A DNA stretch of 64,000 nucleotides from positions 254,534,333-254,598,332 of the forward strand of contig JBOZIK010000001.1 of the NCBI GenBank assembly GCA_051453625.1, in the 5' to 3' direction. Positions 46,021-58,899 of the stretch are shown here, in pieces. The notes under the pieces are model-generated. The model had not been told where the DNA came from. It saw only the letters and a list, made by a program, of their open reading frames with translations, and did no database searches. This stretch comes from Welwitschia mirabilis (taxonomy: Eukaryota > Gnetophyta > Gnetopsida > Welwitschiales). A program made the position numbers and the translations under genes. The stretch's first letter is position 1; every line of letters begins with the position of its first letter.

Positions 46021-46898
46021 GAGAAACACCCTTGTCATGAACTAATAAATAGTACTAAATATAGAAGCAATGATAACCTTTAATATACGATTCAGTAGGC
46101 GAGATAAGAAATGCTAGTCAAGTTAAAGGATTTATGCTTTAACTTAGCTAAATTGGTCATGAAGAGGAAGCTTGTGATAGAAAGAAGAAGAATTCCTATG
46201 ATTCTAAGTCTGATTGAGTAAGCCACAAGCCTAAGTAAAAAGGGATATTTAATGCTTCCCTCTTTTTATAGGTATTTACATGCAGATCATATTTTTGAAT
46301 GTAGGTGTAAAAGGTTAACTTTAAAAATCAAAAATAAAACAAATTTGGGCTCTAGCAATAGAGTTCATTGGCTAATTTATTATCCAAGATAGAAACTACT
46401 CCAAACTCAAAGGGCTCTACTTCAATATCCTACTCACTTTGAGGGGAAAAAATACAACTCAATATCCTACTTTTTTGGACTAAGAAGATAAAAGAAAATA
46501 TTAATGAAAAGCACTCATAAAGGAAGAGGAAGTATATTTCAAATAGGAATAACAAAGATAAGAAGAAAGAGAATAGGGTAATCACTTTAAAATCCATAAT
46601 CCTAGTAATTCTAGGGGAAAAAAGAGCCCATCACTAAGAAGGCATGAAGATAGTGCTCTTCATAAGAGAGAGGAAGTAATATTGTCTAAAATTAAGGTTT
46701 GTGAGGATACCAACCCAAACATGACCATTTTGTAAAAAGGGAAGGGAGCTGAGGTAGAATGCAAAGCCAGATCTGATCCTAAGGTAATTATCATAAGTGA
46801 TGATGAGGACAAAGTAGTCAAGTTCTTATCAAAATAAACATTAGAAGAGGAGATATAGTAAGCAACAAGTACAAGATGAATAGGAGCATTTAAAAGAT

Positions 46899-47265
46899 GA
46901 AGATTCAAATACCTCAGAAGAAGAAAATGATTTTAACTTTAAATAAGAAAGTACAAAAAGTAGGGCTAAAGAAGAAGAACATAATGATGGAGTGCAATTA
47001 TCTAGCTGGGTAAACTACTTTAAAATCTTAGATGTAAATCCTAGAATATCAAGATAGGAAATCATCTATACTCGCCAAAATATTTCTTTTAAATGGTATT
47101 TAGATAATAACAGACATAAGGTAATAGAGGAAATAGAAAAAATGGCTGAAATCAATAACACAAATGATGTTCTAAGAAATGATGATGCACAAAGGGCTTA
47201 TAGTAAGAACTTTTTTGATCAGCTAGTTAACAAATATGCAAGAAGGATATATTTATTGATTTAAT
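46899..47265 (+). pseudogene. Coherent unidentified frame at the LINE 3' end
   Basis: 121 codons with two stops: an acidic start (DEDSNTSEEENDF), then WVNYFKILDVNPRIS, ISFKWYLDNNRHKVIEEI, EKMAEINNTNDVLRNDDA and a basic end NKYARRIYLLI before TAA at 47,263. It lies after the LINE zinc-finger region and before the LINE 3' UTR, in the sense orientation. It may be the true C terminus of a LINE ORF or a captured piece. I do not recognise it. Confidence 0.4.
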
Positions 47266-47552
47266 AACTGATTTTCTGCTATCACTTCTATTCTAGTGTT
47301 CTTCATCTATTTTCATGCTCTTAGTTTATTAGTTATTTTCATTTGTATTTTACATTTGGTCCCAACCCACACTCCGTATAGGAGATTAATCATACAGGTG
47401 AATAGCTTAACTTCTTATCTTTTTCTTTTGCAACACAATGGGTGTAGTTTATCCAGTTGTCCTATTAATAGATTAACTTCAACAATCTCTGTTAGTAAAA
47501 TGTTTCTTTAACAAATAGATATATGACCATTTTTTCCATAAAAAAAGTAAAA
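47266..47552 (+). other. LINE 3' UTR and A-rich tail
   Basis: T- and C-rich sequence ending in CATAAAAAAAGTAAAA at 47,537-47,552, directly followed by the Athila protease. The ORF at 47,296-47,511 is a translation of this UTR, not a gene. Confidence 0.6.
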
Positions 47553-48010
47553 CAAGAATGAATAAAGTAATGCTACATTTAGGAGCTAGTGTAAACCTAA
47601 TGTCATCTTCTTGTGTAAGCAACTTGGTTTAAAAGAATTAAGGAAAATAAGAATACCTTTATAACTAATTAATCATCTAACAAAAATTTCTAAGAAAAGA
47701 TTAGAAGATGTTGTAATACAAGTTAACAAACTTTACTAGCCGATAGACTTTATTAAATTAGATATGAAGGATAATCCTAAGGTATTTTTAGTTCCTTTAG
47801 GTAGATCATTCATTGCTACGTCTAACTCTTTAAAAATGCATATGAATAGTGTAGTTTATATATGATTTGATAATATAAACATAAAGTTAGAAGGTTTCAA
47901 TGCCATTGAGAATAAATACATGGATGATAAATATATTAACTTAATTACAACCTATGAATTTGAAATTTTGAACTTATTTATTTTTGTTTAGAATCACATA
48001 TTATGTAAGC
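47553..48010 (+). pseudogene. Athila-type aspartic protease
   Basis: Begins MNKVMLHLGASVNLM, where the retropepsin motif DxGASxxLMP reads HLGASVNLM (catalytic Asp changed). After one frame change come KQLGLKELRKIRI, VEDVVIQVNKLY-type VIQVNK (about 47,720), PIDFIKLDM, then GRSFIATSNSLKMHMN (about 47,805) for the LGRPFLATxNA block, and FDNINIKLEGFNAIENKY. Strong match in order and spacing. Confidence 0.88.
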
Positions 48011-48359
48011 CTTATAAAGACTTAATCCTTGTAATGTATAATAACCCAAACTTGGAGAATCAAAATGGATAAAATGATTTAAGCATTATGCTAATCTTAA
48101 ACCTCTTCAAGAAGGCCTAAACTACACATTCTAAAGAGGCAACAATGCTTTTCCTATATTCATATATTATAATATTTTAATATCCTGGGAGGAAGCTTTG
48201 ATTAATTAATTAAAATAACATAAAAAGGCTATAAGATAGACTATTTTTTATTTGAGAAGTACTAATCCCATTATATGTACACATCAAATTTACTTGAAAG
48301 AAAATGATAAGCCTAGTAGAGGACCTTAATGTAGAGATAATTTTCACATGAAAAAATTA

Positions 48360-49200
48360 GCAATAAAAGAAGTACTTCAATTACTAGAAGTCAGTATTAT
48401 CTATCTAATCTAGATAATCAATGGTTTACTCTTCTTAAACTATACCTAAGTAGCTCAGAATCACTTTAATTAAAACAAAAGTAATGAGATTATTTCAACT
48501 AAACTAAAGAGGGGATGAAACATGTGCGTTAATTATTTAAAAATTAACTACATGACTTAGTATAACCACTTTCCTTTATCATTCATTAATCAATTCTTAG
48601 AAATATTAATGGATCATGATTACTATCATTTTCTTATATGGATATTTAAGATATGATCATATAGAAATTACTTCTAAAGATCAGGCAAAGATAACTTTCA
48701 CATGTCCCTTTAGAAAATTTTCTTATAAACATATGCCCTTTGATCTACATTATAACCCATTTACTTTCTAGTATTACCTAATGAGTATTTTTTTTACATG
48801 ATCATAAAAATTGCATAACCATTTATGGATGATTTTCCATTGTTAGTAAAACTTTTAAACTTTATTTAACTCATTTTAAACTTGTTATTACACATTATAA
48901 AAACAAAAACCTTATTATTAATTAGAGAAACATTATTTTATGATTTCTAGGACTATTATTTTAGGACTGATAGTATCTTAAAATTTGATAGAACTAGATC
49001 TTGCCAAAATTCAACTTATTACTTATCTTCTCTTTCCTAAAAGTATATGTAATTTTTATTTATTTTGAACATGCTATTTAGTATTTAAGACTCTTTTAAA
49101 TCTAGAATCCTTTATTCAATCTTTGTTATTAAAGATGTACATTTGAATGTAACATTGAATATCAATCTACATTTAAAACTTTAAAATCCCTTCTTACTTC
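48360..49200 (+). pseudogene. Athila-type reverse transcriptase
   Basis: Reads, with frame changes, YHSLINQFLEILMDHDYYHFL (about 48,578-48,635), DQAKITFTCPFRKFSYKHMPFDL (48,680-48,748), FMDDFP with the catalytic FMDD intact (48,822-48,833), and LDLAKIQLITYLLFPKS (about 48,990). These correspond to the FIDQMLE..YYCFLDG, EKTTFTCPFGTFAYRRMPFGL and VDKAKIxxIxxLPxP blocks. Lineage signature is Athila. Confidence 0.88.
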
Positions 49201-49540
49201 ATACTTATTTTACAACCTTCTAATTAGTTCTTTTCTTTTAAACTACTCTATTATGCAAGTGATTATGCTATAGAAGCTTCGTTAGAACATGGAAGATATG
49301 GAAACTATATGACATTTACTATGTAAGTAAAGTGATATAAGGTCTTCTACTAAATTATATAACAACTGAAAATGAGATTTAGTTCAATTTTTTTTTCTAG
49401 AATAATTTACATCCTATATTATAAATAAAAAACCATTGTTTTTACTAATATTCTACTTTAAATATCTAATAACTAATAAATAATCCAAAGCTAAAATGTT
49501 ATTAGTGATGACTTCTACCTTCCTTTCCTTATTCTTCAAA
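49200..49540 (+). pseudogene. Athila-type RNase H
   Basis: ASDYAIEASLEHGRYGNYM (about 49,255-49,310) matches the CDASDYAVGAVL opening of gypsy RNase H, Cys replaced by Tyr and one Gly by Glu. The rest is too eroded to read in detail. Confidence 0.75.
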
Positions 49541-49559
49541 TTTCATATCTATATCTGAT

Positions 49560-50850
49560 ACATTTCTTAATAAGCCTCTTCTTCATTTATAAGATGACCC
49601 TTAATATGCTGACATTACCAACTATCTTATAACTCATAAATACTTAATCCCTAGCATACTCAAGATAAGAATCATTTGTTGCATGAGATAATTAAGTATT
49701 TATAAGATAATTCTTATTTATTTAATTATTGTCCTAATAAAAATTTACATATTTATTAAAAAAATTTAAAACTTTAAATTTTTTAAAAGTTTACATATGA
49801 TGGATTTTATGAAGGTTACTTTTCTTTTAAAAAAATCATAAGGTTTTATAGTTTTGATTACATGGGTTAACTCTTTTCAAAGGTTCTTATGAATATTGCA
49901 AATATATGGGTAAATAAAATTGCCTAGGAAGTAATGGAATGAAAGGTATGATGAATCTTTTCTTGAAATTAAATAATTTGATGTATGACATATAGATTTT
50001 TGAAATAATTTTCTCCATAATTTGGTTATTTATACATATTAGTTTATGTTTATTAGGTTATTCAGTGGTTTTAAGCTATTAACTAGAATAGATGTTGTTA
50101 AAGTGGTTATTAAACTCTTAAAAGATCATATCTAATTCCACTTTAGCCATATTAAAGACATTATTAATAATAGAGAAACTAATTTTTATAATAGAGTTAT
50201 GAATCATATTATAAAGAAATGTAGTATCATACATAAAGTTGTAACTCATACCATTCACAACTCAATAATATTTTAAAATTTATCATTCATAAATTGATAA
50301 GATTTTTGTAGAAAATGATGAATTTTAATAGGCATAATTGATTACTTCACCTCAATGTTGATCTTTAAACTTATTAAACTCCCTACAAAATCTCTTTAGA
50401 ATGTCTCCTTATAAGTTTATTTTTGGAAAAAATTATTATCTTTATGTTAAGCTATTGCATAAATATTTTTAATACCATTAGATAACTTAATCATAATATC
50501 AATGAAACCTTAGAATATATGAAGCTGAACCTAAATGAATTAAAAGAAGTTAGGAATGAATCTTGTGAAAAGTACCATATCTAAAGTAAATAATGAGATC
50601 CTTTCCTGAAGAACATATCTTTAGGAAAACTTTTAAACTTAATGAATTGGTTTTTCTTTATAATTCAATGATGCAAAAATTTCCTAGAAAACTTATGTGT
50701 AGGTAGACTATTCCATTATGAGTATTAAAGTTGTTCCCTCATGATGCTATTAAGATTATGAGCCTTAGGGATGACCATTCATTTAAGGTAAATGACTAGA
50801 GATTTAAAACATTTTTACAAATTTCTCCCAATGAACCATGAATTTAATCC
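49560..50850 (+). pseudogene. Athila-type integrase
   Basis: Linker ADITNYLITHKY (about 49,605-49,640) matches the YADIVNYLxxG block, then NFYNRVMNHIIKKCSIIHKV (about 50,180-50,240) for the core near the middle Asp, LNLNELKEVRNESCEKYHI (about 50,525-50,580), and FPRKLMCR (about 50,675) for FPGKLxSRW near the C terminus. Catalytic residues cannot all be checked because of indels. Sequence from 50,850 to 51,500 is an unassigned 3' spacer. Confidence 0.8.
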
Positions 50851-51500
50851 TATCCCCTTAACCTGTTATTATAGGATATTTAAAAAATTAAAAAAATAAA
50901 AAAAGTAAATAAAACCAACATCAATGTAATGTAAGAAATAATTTTCCATAATATAATATTTTTAGGATTATCTTGGCTAAATACTTTAATTTATATTAAG
51001 CACTGGATTCATCTAGTTTATTTTTAAGACATCAAAATCTTAGATGCCTTTTACCACATGTCTAATTTGATATTGATTAGGTTTAAGATCCTATCTACTA
51101 GTATAACATCTTTCATCTTCCTATGTCACATATTCTATTATACTTTTCATAATGTATGATTTAAAATAGTCCCTAAAACTTTAGGCAATTCTAATAGTGA
51201 AATACTCTCGAAACGTATAGATGAGAAGAAAATAATTCAATTATTCTACTATGCCATCATATTTACATGATGAATTATAACCATTTCTTATTTCGTGATA
51301 CACTACATTTCACTTCCTAATGTATGATTAGAAACCACACTCTATAACTAAGAAGAACTTTGATACTAACAGAAATCCAAGAGGAACATGCAAAGAGAGA
51401 ATTGTATTGTTATTTTATTACATCACATGTGAAGAGAAATGATTCTCATAATATGGTTATGATATTATTTTGTATTGTTATCAGATTAACATAAAAAATT

Positions 51501-51600
51501 NNNNNNNNNNNNNNNNNNNNNNNNNNNNNNNNNNNNNNNNNNNNNNNNNNNNNNNNNNNNNNNNNNNNNNNNNNNNNNNNNNNNNNNNNNNNNNNNNNNN
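51501..51600. other. Assembly gap, 100 N
   Basis: Placeholder-sized gap between Athila integrase and the candidate 3' LTR; it may hide the polypurine tract and LTR start. Confidence 0.9.
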
Positions 51601-51904
51601 AATTAAGAAAGTTGATCTTAAAAAGTCAATAGATCATCTTTATTAAAAATTTTAAAAGATAAATTAAAATACCCTTTCCCATCTCCCCTGTAATCCACCT
51701 AAAACAGAAGGGGAAGAACATGTTTAAAACTTTAAAAAAAGAGCTATAAACCTAAAAATCACATTCTATCAACAAAAATTCAATCAAGCATGTGGAAATC
51801 ATTAATACACAAAAAGTTTCACACTATTTTAAGCATAAAAAAGTTGAATTATTTTCCTAATGATAATTCCTAAAGATTTTCCTAAGGAAAATTATAGAAT
51901 GGGT

Positions 51905-52885
51905 AAAAACTAATATTAACAATCAAAGAACTAAAGACTATTTTAAGAATAAACATTAAATTTATTAATTTTAATGCCTAAGAAAATTTTTCATAACCAC
52001 ATTTCATGCATCTTAGTGTATCAAGTGCATGAACTTTTAAGTAGCAACCAATATAAGTACAATCTAACTCAAGGATTGAGGCATGTAATGTTGTGTTGAA
52101 TTCCGTATAAGAATGGCTTGTCTTATCATAAGCTTCTAAACCTTCTTTCTTCCTCCTCAAGCATATGAAAATTATTGTTTCGTAAGAAAATTTCCCTAAC
52201 AAGCCTAAAAACTTAATCTATACTAAATTGTTATTTGCTATAGTATTTGCATCATAAGTTAATACACTTTATTCTATGATTGGATCTATTTTTCTGTTCC
52301 ACCATTAATTCCATTTGGATTGATAGTTATATAATAGATTGTTTCAAATATTCTTTCTTATTTATAATTTAGAGTTGTTTTCTTTAATGTATTATTAGGA
52401 TTAAGATAATAAATGTGTTAGTTTTTATGGCATATTTCATTCTATCCTAATATTTCCTACATTCTATTATAAGATGATTTACATCTAAATCAATATTAGG
52501 TATGCCACTCTAAATTTGCAATAAATAGCTTATCACTTATTTATAAAACCATTTTATGCTTAACATATTATCATGATCATAACTTAGGATTGCATATTTA
52601 TTTGGCTTGTGAATAGTCATTTATAGGGATTAGGGGGATAAGTTTTAAGAAATTAGTTATCTTAAATCATTTTCTAGTTTTTGTTAGCTATATCTCAAAA
52701 ATATCCTTACGAAACAAACATAAACATTTTTAATCTTAGAAATTTCTTTATAATCCTTGTGGAAGCACCATAATTAGGGTTTCCTATACTACAGTATGCT
52801 AGCATAGTTTAATAAATTAAAACTTCTACCTAGACCTTGCTTTCTGTGGCATAACTCTAGAGATTACAAATTATAAAAATTATTA
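51905..52885 (+). repeat. Candidate 3' LTR of the Athila-type element
   Basis: Collinear copy of 9,690-10,735. A purine run ACAGAAGGGGAAGAACA lies upstream at about 51,702-51,720 and could be the polypurine tract, in which case the LTR would start near 51,720. The - strand ORF at 51,978-52,202 lies wholly inside this repeat and has no motif. Confidence 0.6.
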
Positions 52886-55800
52886 ATACAAAATATTATT
52901 TTATATTTGTGTTCATATTATATGTTTAATATATTTTGCATCATTTACATCTTTGCAATATTAATACTAATATATTTTTGAATCTTTTTATTTAAGAAAT
53001 ATAAATTTGCTTTATGGTTGATCTTTACTCTAGATTTGATAAGATCCCCTATGCTCTATAATTCCATAGGGTTTATAGATGTAATAGTAATGCCAAAATT
53101 TTTGGGATTAATGCATTTTGTTAAAAATAGTTTATCATGATCTATATAGTAAATGCTACCTATCAGTCTGTTTTGATTAAACTTTCTTAAATGATTAGAA
53201 TTAAAGCTTTAATAGTCAAATATGTGTTAAACATGCTATTTATAGCCTTAAAAATTAATTTACTAAGAATTTAAAGGTCAAAATTGTAAAACTTAAAGCC
53301 TAATCACACATTCAACTATAATTTTGCTACTTCTTAACAAATAGTGGAAAAAAATTTTAAGTTCATGAGGTTATTTTCAATCTTGAAAAGTTTTAAAGTA
53401 TCACATTCAAGATCAAAAATGGATGTTTAAAGAAGTTTAAATTCTTAAACTTGATTTCAAATTCATTTCATCGATAAATCAAATTTATGCATTAAATTAT
53501 AAAGAAATAAAAATTTCTAACTTTTCAAGTTTAATTTCACTTAAAATTTTTAATTTTTTAAAAATAAATTTCCCCTTTTGTAGTCTTTTAGAAATATAAT
53601 AAAGTAAATAAAATTATATGGTTGTTATATCAATTTAAGGCAAAAAATGATAAAAAATCTAAAACTTTTTAAGATCTTAAAATCTTTTAACCAAAGTATA
53701 GCATAGTTCTCAATATTAAAAAAGCTTAAAGATATGCTAAAATTTAACTTTAAAGCTCAAATTTATAAAATTATACTCCATGTATTCATGTTATTTAATA
53801 TTATCAAAGCATTATATGTATTAGAAAGCATTATAGGTATTAGATAAAATTAGATAAAAGTAAAAAGAGAGGAAACATTAAGTAAAAGAAGAGATCTTAA
53901 AGGGAAGCTTCCATGAGAAGAGTCCTCTTAATATTTTAAGAGATAAGTTGTGTGTAAACATTAAGTAAAAGAAAGAAATTATAAGACAAGGCTTCATAAG
54001 CTCCACACATTGCTAAAAATCTCTCTAAATGGTAATCACCATTAAGGAAATAAAGGTCCCTCTCAATAATAATGAAAATAATGAATATTTTAATTCTTAT
54101 TACTCTAGTTACAAGCATTTTTATTTCTTATTCCTCATCACTATATCTTCTTAATTACTATTCTTATCATGAATAACATATAGATTTCTAAAAAATTCTT
54201 TCAAATTAGAAAAAATATTTCCTCTTTATTATAAAAATGACTATCCCATCCATAATGAAGTCTTTATTTTTTTTTAAACATTTTAGATGAAGATGGACAT
54301 GGCTTGGTAGATGGTGGCACTAGTAGAAGAGATAACAATTCTGATTTGTTTGATAAAGGAGTGAACATTAAAATCAATAACGAGTCAAAAGGGTAGAATA
54401 AGGTATAGTAACAGACAACTTTTTAATAATGCAAGACTAGGGCTCCACATTTATAGATAATAGCATGTATGTAAACCATTCATACGTTCAATTTAATGAA
54501 TGGTTGAGAACAAATGAGACATGAATCCATGCAAAGTATAAGTGTGGGTTTCTTATCAGGACAAATCATGCATTAGAATGTGAAAAATTTTACTGAAATA
54601 AGATCTTATCTCCACTAATTAAAAAGAACATTTATGGTCATTAAGAAAATTTGGGGGAATGAAATTCATTGTAAAAATGAGATGGTATTCTTATTCTATT
54701 TTTTATGAATTTAGGATAAAAAATGGAAGAATTTATTTTTGATGATGCAAAGATAAAATTACTAAACCAAGATACTTGTATTTTAAATTATCTTAAGATA
54801 AAGCTAAGATTAATAATAGTGAATGCTTACTGTTCTAACTTAATAATTAAAAACCTTAATTCTCATAGAATTTATGCATATAAGGTAGTTACTTTATAGA
54901 CATGACCCTAATTTCACCTTATGACTATGAATATTTAAGTAATCACTTATGAAAAATCCTTGTCACCATATAATGCAATGCAATCCTATGACTTGTTAAA
55001 GATATAATTAATAGAAGAATTGTATATTGATATCATTCACCTTTTAATGAAATTAATCAAGATTATATACTAGGGTACTAGGGAAGTCATGAAATGATTC
55101 ATCGAATGGTGTATATTATATATATAATTTTTTCATACACACCTTTAAATTGAATATAAATTCACAATAAGCTTAACATATATAATCATTTTCAAGTTAA
55201 AGGTCATTAACCCATATTATCTAACTAGAATAAATATTTATCCTTGAAATTTTGTCTAATAAGAGATTTCAGGTATCTAATCATAGAACATGAATTCTCA
55301 AAATCAACATGTTCCTAAATGATAAGGTGTAAAATACAAGATTAGATACAAGATCATTCAATTCAATATCATAAATAATAAGGATGACTAAAACTAAGAC
55401 ATGAGACCAATAGAATAACTTAAAATGATGATATGCCAAAAATTAAGATCCTCTATATTAACATTATTAAAATAGAAAAGAATACATACTATTATAGAAA
55501 AAATAGTGGTACTACTAGTATTCCTTATTATAGTCTCCAAGCATTATATTTACCTACATGATTTTTTACTCTTATTTTCATAAATTTCCTTATTCTAATG
55601 AAAAATGACAATGTAAAGAAATTAAAAAGGTTTAAAGAAACTATATTCACAAGGCATAGGTGGATCACATAACTTTAATTATTGAGGTGAAATTTTTTAC
55701 TTAACATTCTTGTTTCTTTCTATAGATTCTTCATTAATTCTTGAACTCGAAGGATTAAAATTCTCAAAATTTCTAAGTATTTTTAAAACTTCGTTTTAGT

Positions 55801-57424
55801 GATATAACTTTTGTCAATGAAATGATTTTAAATAAGATTATACTAAATTAAAATTTTACAATTTTGAAAATTCATCCTTTTATAGAAGAACACAATTCTA
55901 AAAAGAATGTGAACATCAAATAAAAGAGATCTTTTCTTAGAAAATTCTAGAAATACAAAGAAAAATCTTTGTTCAATCATTCATTTCAACATTTTGAAAT
56001 ATATTTTAGGTTATAAAATGAATTTGAAAACTTGTTTTAAATAGAAAGATATTTTTAAAGAAGATTTTCTATAAAGAAAATTTTACAGAAATGACTATTT
56101 TCACAAATATTTTAAAATATTTTGTAATAGATAAATTTCAAAAATAAAGTTCTAGAAAGAATTTTCAAATGATTTAATAAATAAATTTTGGTATATATTA
56201 AAAGAATAGATATTAAAGAATAATGAACAAATGAGAATTATTTTTTAAAGAGAAAATAAAGAGAGATCCAAGAAAATAGATAGATTATTTTGTTTTTTAA
56301 AAATTTAAAAATATTCCTCTTCTTGGGTTTTACAATTATATAAATGAAAAAATATTAGAAAATAACTTACAAATATACAAAATGAATGTAGGCTTAATGA
56401 GTTTGATAAAGGATAATGAAAGAATCTTGGGCGCTATTTCTTCCAAAGCTTCTATGTCACAATGGCTTCAATTTGGAAAGGGCTATGACCAATTTGTGTT
56501 TCTAATTATTTGAATGGTAACTAAAATACATTTTTGATAGAGAAAGATGATTGATTTTTGAATGTAGGATGGCTACTTTTTTGGATTTTCTCTTCTTGTT
56601 ATTAGATAAATGAGTTCCACAAGTTGGAATCCCTTGAATTTCCAAAGATGTTAAATTTTAGGTTGGCATTATTTTTTTCTTGATTTGTCTAGTATGTTTT
56701 ATTTATTAAAAATTTAAAAATTTTTATATAGTTTTATCCTCTTTTATGATGTGAAAGGAAGGGACTTTTACATCATAAAATATGACATTTGATTTAAAAA
56801 GATGACTTTTTCCCCTTAATTTTTAAGAGAGTAAACAATGAAAGATATAAGAAAAATAAGAATATGGCTTTAATAATAATGCTAATGACACTGTTGTCTT
56901 AGCTATGGGATCTGGATAGATTTAAAATCTCCCATCAAAAGTGTTTTTTTAAAATCTATTTATGCTTTAGGTTTTGGATTTGCTTTTTAAGTCTTTATTC
57001 TTTTCAATTGATTTCTACTTCTTTTAACAGACTAGAATAACAATGAAGCTAAAAGTAATCCAAACATCAAGTTGTAAGTAATTTTGTACAAAATGTTTAT
57101 GACTTAGTTTCTTTTGTCTCTATAGTAAATCTAGATCTTTTTCAAATTTTTCTTACATCTTTTGGAGATTTTCATAGCTTATTTTTAGAATTTTTGCTTT
57201 TTTTAAGAGATCAATTACAATATTATCCTGACATTACATCTATAAAAATAAATACCAAAAAAGATTTTGACAAGAAAATACATTCTATATTTGATAATGC
57301 CAGAGTAAATAATATTATAAAATTAGCTAATTATGAAATGAAATGATGAAAAGAACTTTTATTTAAGAAATAAATAATTAAATAACTAATTTTTACAAGA
57401 TTATGTCTAAAATCTTTGTTAAAC
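52886..57424. other. AT-rich DNA, nothing recognised
   Basis: No coding block, LTR pair or RNA gene could be supported. A short readable stretch at about 54,285-54,375 (DEDGHGLVDGGTSRRDNN) is not recognised and breaks off quickly. Confidence 0.45.
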
Positions 57425-57960
57425 TTATAAATTTATGATTTCTTTTTCTTTTCTTCTATTAAAATCATTAAGTCTATAAGTTTCCTTATCAAATTTTTTA
57501 AAAATAACACATGGACCTAACCAACTTAGATTAAATTTTAATTTCTTTTCAATTAAATTTGTGGTAATTACAAGATCATTGATATTAGACTCTTTTGGCT
57601 TCCTAGTTTTATTGTAGTCTTTCATAACTCATTTTTAATATTGATTATTATATTCAAATACCTTTAATTTTTTATTATCTAAAAGTCAATTTGGTAGGAT
57701 TTTTTTGATTTTTCTAAGTTTGTAATTCTAAAATACACAACCAAAGTTTTGAGTGTATTATTTATACTTCAGTGGTAAATATAACTTAGATTCTATAAAT
57801 TAATTCAAATAGAGTTACCATCATTGTTGTTTTGTAAGATGTCTAATATACCCATAAGGCATAAGTTTCACTTTCATGCGATTTTCTAGGATTGTGTTGA
57901 ATGATCTTTTTAATAGTTTGATTATGATCTTATTCATTAATTTATCTTTTCCATTTTCTT
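57425..57960 (-). pseudogene. Tat-type integrase, C-terminal part
   Basis: An intact 66-codon frame (57,425-57,625) reads MKDYNKTRKPKESNINDLVI, then KLKFNLSWLGPCVIFKKF and ETYRLNDFN, matching the YNxxVxPRxFxxGDLVL..KxxPNWEGPYxV..GxYRLxD block at the end of gypsy integrases. Upstream, NKIIIKLLKRSFNTILENRMKVKLMPYGYIRH (57,830-57,945) matches the segment ending WHEKLPxALWAYRT. The Met at 57,625 is internal to the old polyprotein. Confidence 0.88.
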
Positions 57961-58899
57961 AGAGGTACCTAGGTGATAACTACGAGTTTTTTACCCTAAA
58001 TTTTTGTAAGAAGTTATTTAATACTTTTAATTTAAAGTTATCTAAGAAGTTTCCCAAATTTTGATAAAGTATTATCCATAGTAAAGTTTTAAATTATATT
58101 TATTGTGATGGTTTTTAATGGAACTATTTTTATGCATTTGGTAAAATATTTTATTGTGGTTAAGATATACAAATGACATTCTAATGATGGAGGTCTCATT
58201 AGACCACATTTCCTAAGCAAAGTATATAATGGGAGAGGGACCTTAACCCTCGGTGTAATTCATATTAACTAGAAGAAGTTTCTTTTAAAACTTTTATAGC
58301 TTCTTCTAAATCAAGGCATATTAAAGAGTGTCACCAAAAGATTTCTTATATAATTTACCACATAAAATAATGAACTTTAGAGCCTTTTCCTTAGATATTC
58401 TTTTTTAACTTCTTATGAACCTATCTAAAATTTTTTAATTCCTTCATTTATTAAGGATATATCCTTAGTATTGTTAATTTTTTATTTTTCTGAATGATCA
58501 TTTGATAAGCAATTGCATAAAGAGGTTCTTTGATTATACTCTATTAAATGAAATTAATATCTAATGCATTTTTGATACAATAGCTAACTATATTTGTGAT
58601 AAAATTAAATTTTTGATTATTTTCTCTTGGAATTGCCTCTATATTACATTCCTTAGAATGTGATAATTCTTGTTAGACTATTTACACATCTTTAATTTGA
58701 ATTGTCATAATTTTCGATCACTTGGTTTATGATTAATTAAAATATCCATAAATTTTAAGTCTATGGTAGTTTGATAATTCTTTTAATCCTTGTGCTTCTT
58801 GTTGAAAATTCTAATAAAGACTTGATTATATTCTTTTCATTGATCACATAAGTTCGCTTGCTTATCATATGATGCCTATGTATTTACATTATAAATATT

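Larger units (their letters stand above)
41074..47552 (+). mobile_element. L1-type LINE inserted in Athila gag-pro region
   Basis: Carries ORF1-like sequence (41.5-42.6 kb), an ORF2 with endonuclease, RT and zinc-finger regions (42,685 to about 46.0 kb), a further pseudo-coding stretch (46.9-47.27 kb), a 3' UTR and an A-rich end (about 47,538-47,552). Athila sequence stops in the SFTIPC motif at 40,338 and resumes with the protease LGASVNLM motif at 47,553. The left end and target-site duplication are hidden by the gap. Confidence 0.85.
9690..52885 (+). mobile_element. Athila-type Ty3/gypsy element, split by nested insertions
   Basis: A roughly 1 kb direct repeat at 9,690-10,735 and 51,905-52,885 flanks, in consistent order, a decayed tRNA primer-binding site (10,744), gag pieces (to 11,704; 32,905-33,070; 39,044-40,338), aspartic protease (47,553), RT, RNase H and integrase (to about 50,850). 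The protein blocks match the Athila lineage. The element is broken by a Sirevirus (11,705-32,904), a copia relic (about 33.2-38.5 kb) and an L1 LINE (about 40.4-47.55 kb). Removing these leaves about 10 kb or slightly more, a normal length for Athila. The outer LTR ends and the target-site duplication were not found, so both limits are approximate. That the two repeats are the LTRs of this one element is an inference. Confidence 0.65.
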
